NCBI GenBank assembly: GCA_036505635.1 | Contig: DASXTC010000045.1 | Span: 124,001-188,000, forward strand | Origin: DASXTC01 sp036505635 | GTDB taxonomy: Bacteria > Acidobacteriota > Polarisedimenticolia > JACPZX01 > DASXTC01 | Direction of reading: 5' to 3' | Length of the DNA stretch: 64,000 nt | Shown here: piece by piece, positions 7,585 to 14,864 of the stretch | Numbering within the stretch: position 1 is the first letter of the stretch | Layout: every line of letters begins with the position of its first letter | The notes under the pieces: model-generated | Seen by the model: only the letters and a program-made list of their open reading frames with translations | Told to the model about the DNA's origin: nothing | Database searches by the model: none | Translations under genes and position numbers: made by a program

Positions 7585-7721
7585 GAGGAGGTGAGGCTAG
7601 CCTGATGAAAAACACATATGAGCGACCGGCTATCATCCATACGGAAGAGATCGAGGCTCGCGCCGTGACGTGCTCGAAAATGACCACGCTGGCGTGCCCG
7701 ACTGGACCGATCACGAGCTAG
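7585..7721 (+). CDS. RiPP precursor peptide 2 (38 residues; coding part 7605-7721, with ribosome site)
   Basis: ATG 7605, stop TAG 7719-7721. A near-perfect Shine-Dalgarno GAGGAGGTGAGG starts at 7585; its second GAGG is 8 bases before the ATG. The peptide has leader KNTYERPAIIHTEE and EARAV, then Cys23 and Cys31, Lys25, Pro32 and the C-terminal GPITS. Length and cysteine positions are identical to the first precursor, and 23 of 38 residues match. In contrast to peptide 1 the core is Thr-rich and lacks the acidic pair. It is easily missed because of its length. Conservation of the final Thr-Ser in both copies fits a modification at the C-terminus. Confidence 0.85.
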
Positions 7722-7824
7722 CTGCAGGCTTTAGATAGTTGCCTCCTTTCCACGGGGTCGGCCTGGGCTCCGAGAGGCCATGTGGACACGTGGAGAGGAT
7801 CTGGCGCGACAACAGGGCAGGCCA

Positions 7825-10800
7825 ATGAGACGTCTTGTCTGGCTCCTTGGTCTCACCGTCCTCGTCGCGCTGGGAAGCGACAAGGCCTTAACCGGAACCG
7901 CCAGGACCGCAGGTGGAGGGGACCTATGGCAGTTCCGGTTAAGGCTTTCCGCGCCAGGGCCGAGCATCCAGGGAGAGCCGGGACATCCCGAGTGGGGTGA
8001 GGTTCTCTCGATTCCCACCTTCGGCCGCATCCCCTTCGGGGGGGCGGGCCGACTCGGAGCCGGGTCATCGACTCCGTTGCCGGTCAAGGTGGTCCGGGTG
8101 GCTATCCCGGAGGGAGTTGAGGTCAGGCTGGAGGCGTTGCAGGCCTCCAGGCGACTCCTCAAGGGAGTTAGGCTAGGACCGGGGAAGGCGGCGAGCCGGG
8201 GGCGGCTCGACGCTGGAGCCGGACCCACCGCGGCACCAGAGGCCGGTGAGGCCCCCGCTTCGCCTGATGAGCCTTACTCCGCGTCCGCGGGACGCCGGGG
8301 GGAGGAGTATCCCTTCGTCCGCCTGGGCGAGATGGGCTACCTTCGCTTCCAGAAGTTCGTCGAGGTCATCTACACCCCCGTCGTGCCGCGCGCGGGAGGG
8401 GCCTCGGGGGCGCCATCATCGGATGACGGGACGACCGACCTGGACTTCTATCCTGACATCGACCTTCTCCTGGAGGTCAACGGTATCGACTGGGACCAGG
8501 TGAGCCGCGATCGCGCCGAGGTCCCGCCAGATCCACACTTCGAAGGAATCTACCGGACCGCCTTCGTCAACTACGAGGAGGGGCGCGCCTGGCGCACGAG
8601 AAGGAGTAACCTGCCTGAGGGCGCGTCGGCGACCAACCTCCTGGCGCCCCTCGTCCCCCAGGCGGCTTCGCTTGTCCCCCCGATGAGCTATCCGTTTGCC
8701 GGGGCCACCACGCCGGTCTACCGGATCGGCGTGAAGGCGGACGGGATCTACCGTCTCAGCTATTCGTATCTCCTGGCCTCCGGCACGGGGGTGGCGCCGG
8801 GGCTGGCGGGCGCGACCCCCCAATCCTTCAAGCTGGTGGCCCAGGGAGTCGAGGTCCCGATCCGTGTCGTCACCGCCGTGGCCGGCACCTTCGGGCCGGG
8901 GGACTACATCGAGTTCTTCGGACAGGGGAAGCTCGGCGAGCCTGACCTCGTTCTCAACCAGGCCATCGACCCCAGCACCGGTTACTTCGACATCTACCAG
9001 GCGAACGATTTCACCGACGTCAACGTCTACTTCCTGTTCGCCGAGCCGGGGACGCGTCAGAGGATTCCATCGCTGACCGGGACCTTCAACGGAGCCCTGC
9101 CGCTTCAGACCGCCTTCACCGACACGGTCCACCGCGAGTACGACAACCGGTTCGTGCCCAACGGCTTTGACGATCCGTTCTACCAGGGCCCGCCGCTGGC
9201 CACCTTCACCGGCAACTTCACTCCCGATCCGAACGCCGTCAACTGCGGGTACAACAATCAGGGGGTCCACGACAAGCTGCCTGATTTTCTCGGGCCCAGC
9301 TCCGATCCCAACAGCACCTCCTGCCCGGCCTGCGATCTGAACCTGCCGGCCGCCGACCCCAATGGCGCCGCGAACGTCGCCACGGTGACGGTGAGGTTCC
9401 GGGGCGCCACCAGCGAGCCGGCCGTCAACCCCGATCACATGACGGTGGTGCAGGTCGGCACGACCGCCTCGCGCTCGACGACTCTCTGCTGGGACGGCGA
9501 GCGGCTGGTCGAGCAGGTGGTGACCGTGCCCCAATCCGCGCTGGCGGGAGCGGGGATCTACATCGGGCAGCCCGGCCTCTCCACCACGGTCTCCACCGAG
9601 GGGTTCTACCTGGACTGGATCGAGGTCTCCAACTACCTGCGCGCGTTCAAGCTGGGCGGGGGGGAAGTTATCGGCCGCTTCGCCAACGCGGCCAGCTCCT
9701 ATCAGGTCTCCGGGTTCGATGCCAACTCCCCCGCGAACATGATCGTGTACGACGTCAGCGCGACGGTGCCCGGCTCGACCGTGCCATCCCCCCGGATCGT
9801 GACCGGCGGAACCATCGTCCAGCTCGCTCCGACCGACTTCGCGGTGAAGTTCTCTCTCGCGGCGGACGGCTCCCTGCCGCCGGGAACGCAGCGGGTCTTC
9901 GCCGCGGCGGGGAGCACGGGCTTCAGGCTTCCTTTCCGCGTGGAGGAGGTCTCCGGCGACGACCTGGCCTCCACGGACAACGCCGCCGACATGATCGTCA
10001 TCACGACGCCGGACGTGGCGGGCACCCCTCACACGCCGGCCTTCCAGGACTACATCGCGCACCGTGAGGCCGACAGCGGGCTGAGCATCAGGACCGTCAT
10101 GATAAACGACATCTACGACCACTTCAGCTTCGGAGTCGAGACGCCCGAGGCGATCCGTTCGTTCCTCGCCTACGCGGTGGACAACTGGGGAGGCCCGCTG
10201 GGAGCTTCCGCGGCCCCTTCCTACGTCCTGCTGCTGGGGGACACCTCGGTCGACTACAAGAACAACACCGCCGATGCGGCCTGGGTCAATCAGGTCCCCA
10301 CGTTCATCATGTACTCCGAGAGCAACGTGCTCGACTACTACGCGTCGGACACCTACATCGCCGCCTTCCGCGGGGCCGACCAGTACCCCGATATCCACCT
10401 CGGCCGGATCTCGGTCAGGAACAGCACGGAGGCCGGCACGGTCTTCCAGAAGCTGACCGAGTACGATACGAGCGCGCCCACCGGCCTGTGGAGGGGGATC
10501 GGGCTCTTCCTGGCGGACAAGGGAAACCCGGGGACGGGGGAGACCGCCGAGTTCGAGGGACTGCAGACCTTCTATTCAGGCACCTATTTCGTTCCACCCT
10601 TCTCCTACAAGCGGATCTTCTACGAGGACCCGAGCTACGGTAACGGCGCGGACTGGAGCCACTGGCGCTCCGATTACGTGGCGGCCGCCGACGCCGGGGC
10701 CGCTCTCACGTCCTACGTCGGCCACGGGAACTTCATCGACTGGGGGATCGACCCCAACGGTCTCTTCATCAGCACCGGCTTCCGGGACGACTTCACGCTT

Positions 10801-12366
10801 CTCTCGGAGACTCACAAGCCGACCTTCCTCATCAATGAGAATTGCCTGATCGGCGGCTTCCACGCCCTGGGGACCGACTCGCTGGGGGAGAAGTTCCTCA
10901 AGGTGCCCGGCAAGGGGGCCGCCGCCGTCTTCGCGCCGTCGGGTCTCTCCTTCGTGACCTCCGGTGAGCTGATCAACGCGGCGATCTACCCGGCCATGTT
11001 CGGGCTCTCCAAGGAACGGCGCTTCGGCGATCTCATCACCATGGCCCGGGTCTCGCTGGCCTCCTCGGTGCTCCCGGTGGCCGACATGCAGGCCTACGTG
11101 CTGCTCGGGGACCCGGCGGAGCGCTTCATCCTTCCCGCGCCCCGCCCGCCGTCGGACTTCGCGGCGACGACCGGCCTCGACGCGCGCGTCGATCTGACCT
11201 GGAGCCCCGGCCCCGACACCGGCGTCCTCACCCGGATCTACCGCCGCGAGGCCTTCAACGGCACCTACGTGCTGGTCAACCCTTCGGGAGCGACGGGGAC
11301 CTCCTACAGCGACACCAGCGCCATCAACGGGAAGGCCTACTTCTATCGCGCCGTCTCCTTCGACCCCAACGGGCCTTACGAAGGGGCGGTGACGAACTTC
11401 AACACCACCTGCAACTTCAGCAACCCTCCGGCGAGCGACCCCGACGATTGCGTCTGGGCCGTCCCGACGAACCCCAACCCGCCGGCGCCGCCCGCTGAAG
11501 TCGCGGTGGGGAACCCGGGCTCGGGGGATCATCTCAGCGTCTCGTGGCGTCCCAACATCGAGCCCGACATCTCCCGCTACTCCGTCCTTATCGGCACGAC
11601 CAGCGGCGGGCCCTATCAACCGTTGGCCGACACGAGCCCCACCACCACGAGCCTCGTGGTCGGGGGGCTGACGACCGGCCAGCCCTACTACTTCGTCGTG
11701 ACCGCCACCAACTTCACGGGCAGGACGAGCGCCCTCAGCGCGGAGGCTGCCGGGCTCCCCCAGGTCTTCGAGGGGGTCGCGCCGCCCGACATGATCTCCA
11801 CGCTGGACCTGCGCCGCGCTCCCAGCCAGCCCGCCTCGATCGAGCTGCTCTGGACCCCGCCGTCGCAGGACATCTACGGCGGCCCCACGGTGCTCGAATC
11901 GTTCTCTATCTACCGCGGTCTTATGCCGGCCTTCGTCGCCGACGCCAACACCATGATCGCCACCATCACCGATCCTAACGCGGGGAGCTACATCGATCCG
12001 AACTCCTTCTCGACACCCTCCAACTACTACTATCTGATTACCGCGACCGACGCGAACGGCTTCGCATCGGGGGCCGGCCAGCAGCTTCCGGCGGGGATCT
12101 CGGATCTCAGGCTCAGCATCAACGGCGCCAACATCGCGATGATCTGGTCCCCCGTCACGACGGACATCGACGGCGGGCCCACTTCGATCAATCACTATCT
12201 CCTCTACGGCGGCGCGATGCCGGTGGATCGCCTGAGGATCGAGACGATGACTCCGCTCATCAGCGGCATCACGGGGACGTCGACGCAAACGCCGATTCCC
12301 TCCGGCACGATGTTTTTCTACACTGTGATAGCGGTGGACGCGAAGGGGAACAAGAGTCCGTTCTGA
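7825..12366 (+). CDS. Secreted C25 (gingipain-family) cysteine protease with C-terminal FN3 domains
   Basis: About 1513 residues from ATG 7825, chosen because it starts a signal peptide (RRLVWLLGLTVLVALGS); ATG 7780 is an alternative. After a long N-terminal pro-region come VYRIGVKADGIYRLSY and DYIEFFGQG, as in C25/PorU-like proteins. The peptidase domain has VLLLGDTSVDY, YYASDTY, the catalytic His in VGHGNF (about residue 967) and Cys in NENCLIGGF (about 1007), spacing typical of gingipains. Four fibronectin type III-like segments follow from about residue 1110. It begins 103 bases after the second precursor on the same strand, so it may belong to the RiPP operon as a maturation or export protease, but it could be an independent secreted enzyme. 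The tripeptide DPN recurs at least seven times. Confidence 0.85.
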   Translation: MRRLVWLLGLTVLVALGSDKALTGTARTAGGGDLWQFRLRLSAPGPSIQGEPGHPEWGEVLSIPTFGRIPFGGAGRLGAGSSTPLPVKVVRVAIPEGVEVRLEALQASRRLLKGVRLGPGKAASRGRLDAGAGPTAAPEAGEAPASPDEPYSASAGRRGEEYPFVRLGEMGYLRFQKFVEVIYTPVVPRAGGASGAPSSDDGTTDLDFYPDIDLLLEVNGIDWDQVSRDRAEVPPDPHFEGIYRTAFVNYEEGRAWRTRRSNLPEGASATNLLAPLVPQAASLVPPMSYPFAGATTPVYRIGVKADGIYRLSYSYLLASGTGVAPGLAGATPQSFKLVAQGVEVPIRVVTAVAGTFGPGDYIEFFGQGKLGEPDLVLNQAIDPSTGYFDIYQANDFTDVNVYFLFAEPGTRQRIPSLTGTFNGALPLQTAFTDTVHREYDNRFVPNGFDDPFYQGPPLATFTGNFTPDPNAVNCGYNNQGVHDKLPDFLGPSSDPNSTSCPACDLNLPAADPNGAANVATVTVRFRGATSEPAVNPDHMTVVQVGTTASRSTTLCWDGERLVEQVVTVPQSALAGAGIYIGQPGLSTTVSTEGFYLDWIEVSNYLRAFKLGGGEVIGRFANAASSYQVSGFDANSPANMIVYDVSATVPGSTVPSPRIVTGGTIVQLAPTDFAVKFSLAADGSLPPGTQRVFAAAGSTGFRLPFRVEEVSGDDLASTDNAADMIVITTPDVAGTPHTPAFQDYIAHREADSGLSIRTVMINDIYDHFSFGVETPEAIRSFLAYAVDNWGGPLGASAAPSYVLLLGDTSVDYKNNTADAAWVNQVPTFIMYSESNVLDYYASDTYIAAFRGADQYPDIHLGRISVRNSTEAGTVFQKLTEYDTSAPTGLWRGIGLFLADKGNPGTGETAEFEGLQTFYSGTYFVPPFSYKRIFYEDPSYGNGADWSHWRSDYVAAADAGAALTSYVGHGNFIDWGIDPNGLFISTGFRDDFTLLSETHKPTFLINENCLIGGFHALGTDSLGEKFLKVPGKGAAAVFAPSGLSFVTSGELINAAIYPAMFGLSKERRFGDLITMARVSLASSVLPVADMQAYVLLGDPAERFILPAPRPPSDFAATTGLDARVDLTWSPGPDTGVLTRIYRREAFNGTYVLVNPSGATGTSYSDTSAINGKAYFYRAVSFDPNGPYEGAVTNFNTTCNFSNPPASDPDDCVWAVPTNPNPPAPPAEVAVGNPGSGDHLSVSWRPNIEPDISRYSVLIGTTSGGPYQPLADTSPTTTSLVVGGLTTGQPYYFVVTATNFTGRTSALSAEAAGLPQVFEGVAPPDMISTLDLRRAPSQPASIELLWTPPSQDIYGGPTVLESFSIYRGLMPAFVADANTMIATITDPNAGSYIDPNSFSTPSNYYYLITATDANGFASGAGQQLPAGISDLRLSINGANIAMIWSPVTTDIDGGPTSINHYLLYGGAMPVDRLRIETMTPLISGITGTSTQTPIPSGTMFFYTVIAVDAKGNKSPF
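7885..7945. repeat. 19-bp inverted repeat inside the start of the C25 protease gene
   Basis: Arms 7885-7903 and 7927-7945 are complementary at 18 of 19 positions (arm sequence begins GCCTTAACCGGAAC), separated by 23 bases. They lie just after the signal-peptide codons. In mRNA this would form a long hairpin close to the start codon. Confidence 0.7.
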
Positions 12367-12389
12367 GCTGCGGTTCGCAAGGGGGATCC

Positions 12390-12950
12390 ATGGTCTCTGA
12401 CGTCCGGATCATCGAGGGAGACCTGTCGGTGCCGGAGGCCCTCGATGACCTCATCCGCCGCGCGCAGGCGGGGGAGGAGTCGGCCTTCGAGGCGATCCTG
12501 GACCGGTTCGAGGCGAGGGCGATCCTGATCGCGCGCGGCATGGGCGCCTCGCGGCAGGATGCCGAGGACATCGCCCAGGAAGCCTTCCTCAAGATTTTCC
12601 GCTACATCGGGTCGTATCGCAGGGACCAGACCTTCAAAGCCTACTTCTACCGCATCGTCATCAACGCCTCGCGCGACCACCTGGCGCGCATGAGGCCGGC
12701 CGGCCAGAGCCCCCTCGAAGGCCTCGACGAGATGCCCGCCGAGCCGGAGCGCCGCGCCTCCTACGAGGATGTCGAGATGCTGCGCCGCGCCCTGCAGGAG
12801 CTGCCCGGGCGGGAGAGGGAGGTGGTGATCCTGCGCGATCTGCAGGGGCTCTCGACCTGGGAGGTGGCCCGCATCCTGAGAATCTCCCCCATCACCGTGC
12901 GACGCCACTCGAGCCGCGCGCTGGCGCACCTGAGGAAGATCCTGAAGTAG
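12390..12950 (+). CDS. ECF-type RNA polymerase sigma factor
   Basis: 186 residues. The sigma-2 region includes ILDRFEARAILIARG, DAEDIAQEAFLKIFRYI and TFKAYFYRIVINASRDHL. The sigma-4 region includes ALQELPGREREVVILRDLQG and the helix-turn-helix WEVARILRISPITVRRHSSR. It would redirect RNA polymerase to a small regulon. There is no adjacent anti-sigma gene: the next gene is convergent, and the previous one is the C25 protease 23 bases upstream, so control is not obvious. An exported-protein or envelope-stress regulon is usual for this class but unproven here. Confidence 0.9.
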   Translation: MVSDVRIIEGDLSVPEALDDLIRRAQAGEESAFEAILDRFEARAILIARGMGASRQDAEDIAQEAFLKIFRYIGSYRRDQTFKAYFYRIVINASRDHLARMRPAGQSPLEGLDEMPAEPERRASYEDVEMLRRALQELPGREREVVILRDLQGLSTWEVARILRISPITVRRHSSRALAHLRKILK

Positions 12951-12983
12951 GCTTCCGGGAGGACGACCGCCGCCGCGAGCCCT

Positions 12984-14864
12984 TCACTCCGCCCGGCCCC
13001 GCGTCGCCTTCTCCAGATTGCTCCGGTAGGCGGGCAGATTCGGATCGAGGCGGATCGCGGCCTCGAACTGCTCGATCGCCTCCCTCCGCCGGCCCAGCTC
13101 CGCATAGGAGATTCCCAGGGCGTTGCGGTATTGAGCGTTCTCCGGCTGCAGCCTGGCGGCCTGCATGAAGTGATCGAGGGCCTCGGCCGGGCGGCCCTCG
13201 GTGGCCAGCACCGCCGCCAGGTTGTAATGGGCCTCGGCGTATGCCGGATCGATCGCGAGGGCCTTGCCGTAGGCCTCGATGGCATCAGTGGGCCGACCGC
13301 TCCGGTACAGCGCCGTGCCGAGATCGTTGTAGACATCCCGCGCGCCGGGATCGACCACCAGCGCCGCATTCAGGTGTTCGATCGCCTCGTCGAGCCGGCC
13401 CGCGACGATCAGCGTGGTTCCGAGCGCCGCCTCGTACCGCGCGACGCGGGGATGGGACGCGACGAGGATCTTGTACTGGTCGATCGCCTCGCCGGTCCGG
13501 CCCCCTTCGTAGAGAGCGCGGGCCAGCAGGTAACGCGGCATCGCGGCGTCGGGGGACTTGCGCACCGTGTCCGCGTAGAGGGTCATGTCGTCGCGCCAGA
13601 TCCCGTTTCTCTGGACGGTCGCCGTCGCGCAGGCCGCCATAACGGGGGCCAGGACGAGCCATACGAGGGCGCGCCGCACTCCGTTCCGCCCGAAGGGGAT
13701 CCACAGGGCCGTCAGGATGAGTCCGGCCGAAGGCAGGTAGAGGTATCTCTCGGCGAAGGGCTTGTTGGGAATCCCCGCGATGTAGAGCGCGGGCAGCAGC
13801 GGAACGAGGCCCAGCACCAGGGAGAAATATAGGAAACGATCCCTCTTGAAGGCGAGCCACAGCAGGCACGCCAGTCCCGCGGCCACCGCCAGGCCGGCGA
13901 TCGACCGCGCGGAGGCGAGCGAGGTGACCGGTTCGAAGGTGTGCCAGAAGCTCAGGCCGGCGGGCAGCAGGAACTCCCCCAGGTATGCGCCCAGGAGCGT
14001 CGGGGCATTGAGGATGAGCTGCCAGGAGCTCAGTCCACGGGTCTCCCCGACGGGCACGAACAACCGCGACAGCGCGAGGTATCGGGCCGCCAGATAGAGG
14101 AGCGCCGCGAAAGCGAACGGCGCGCCGATCCTCAGTCGGTCCACCTGGCTGAAGCGTCCCACCCCGCAGGCCAGGCTCCAGGCCGGCAGCACCAGCAGGA
14201 GCGCCAGGGCGGTCTCCTTGCAAAGCAGGCCGGTGAAGAACGCCGCGGCGGAGAGAATGTGAGGCGCGGTGAAGGGGCGCTCTGTGCGTGCGTAGAGCTG
14301 GAGCGCGATGAGGCAGAAGAACGAGAAGGAAAGCTCGGGCAGGGAGGCGATCCACGCGACGGCCTCGGTGTGGATCGGATGGACCGCAAAGAGGAGGCCG
14401 GCGGCAAAGGGCCCGCCGAGCAGGACGCCGGACAGGGGCGTAGCGCTTACGATGGGAGGGCTCGACGATCGCGGCGCGCCGAAGAGCCGGACCGCAAGCA
14501 GATAAACGATCACCGTGCTGACCGCATGCAAGAGGACGTTGACGAGATGGAAGCCCCATGCCCTCAGGCCGAAGAAGTGATACTCGGCCATGTAGAAGAC
14601 GTGCATCAGCGGCCGGTAATAGTTGGAGACCTCGCTTTCCCCCATGAAGCTCCAGACGCCGTGCGAGAAGACCTCGGGGAGGTGACGCACGTCCCTGATC
14701 CAGGGATTGTTCAGGACCTGGAGGGTGTCGTCATCGACGAAGCCGTTGCCCAGGGTGTTGGCGTAGAGGGCGAACGACGCGACGGCCAGGACCAGGGGAG
14801 GGATCGCCGCCGGCAGCCGGGCCGCGCCGGAGTGAAGCCGCTCATGGAGGGTGGACGCGCTCAC
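12984..14864 (-). CDS. TMTC-like membrane glycosyltransferase with C-terminal TPR repeats
   Basis: 626 residues from a GTG at 14864 that overlaps the stop of the upstream sulfatase-like gene (GTGA); longer in-frame readings only copy that gene in another frame. About ten membrane helices begin with LVLAVASFALYANTLGNGF, followed by the loop DDDTLQVLNNPWI, the motif HTEAVAWIASLPEL and NKPFAERYLYLPSAGL. This is the pattern of TMTC/O-mannosyltransferase-like proteins. The last 230 residues are about six TPR units. Such proteins are thought to transfer sugars from lipid-linked donors to periplasmic proteins. It is the last gene of a three-gene coupled operon with two sulfatase-like/TPR proteins. 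Confidence 0.8.
   Translation of the reverse strand: MSASTLHERLHSGAARLPAAIPPLVLAVASFALYANTLGNGFVDDDTLQVLNNPWIRDVRHLPEVFSHGVWSFMGESEVSNYYRPLMHVFYMAEYHFFGLRAWGFHLVNVLLHAVSTVIVYLLAVRLFGAPRSSSPPIVSATPLSGVLLGGPFAAGLLFAVHPIHTEAVAWIASLPELSFSFFCLIALQLYARTERPFTAPHILSAAAFFTGLLCKETALALLLVLPAWSLACGVGRFSQVDRLRIGAPFAFAALLYLAARYLALSRLFVPVGETRGLSSWQLILNAPTLLGAYLGEFLLPAGLSFWHTFEPVTSLASARSIAGLAVAAGLACLLWLAFKRDRFLYFSLVLGLVPLLPALYIAGIPNKPFAERYLYLPSAGLILTALWIPFGRNGVRRALVWLVLAPVMAACATATVQRNGIWRDDMTLYADTVRKSPDAAMPRYLLARALYEGGRTGEAIDQYKILVASHPRVARYEAALGTTLIVAGRLDEAIEHLNAALVVDPGARDVYNDLGTALYRSGRPTDAIEAYGKALAIDPAYAEAHYNLAAVLATEGRPAEALDHFMQAARLQPENAQYRNALGISYAELGRRREAIEQFEAAIRLDPNLPAYRSNLEKATRGRAE

Noticed and set aside
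7437..7604. Possible third precursor between the two peptide genes
   Set aside because: No frame contains the TYERPAI leader or the C-x7-C core; only a hairpin and the ribosome site of the second peptide are present.
8416..10398. 660-codon open frame on the minus strand
   Set aside because: Fully antisense to the C25 protease; Arg/Gly/Asp/Val-rich shadow translation with no domain, produced by high GC third positions.
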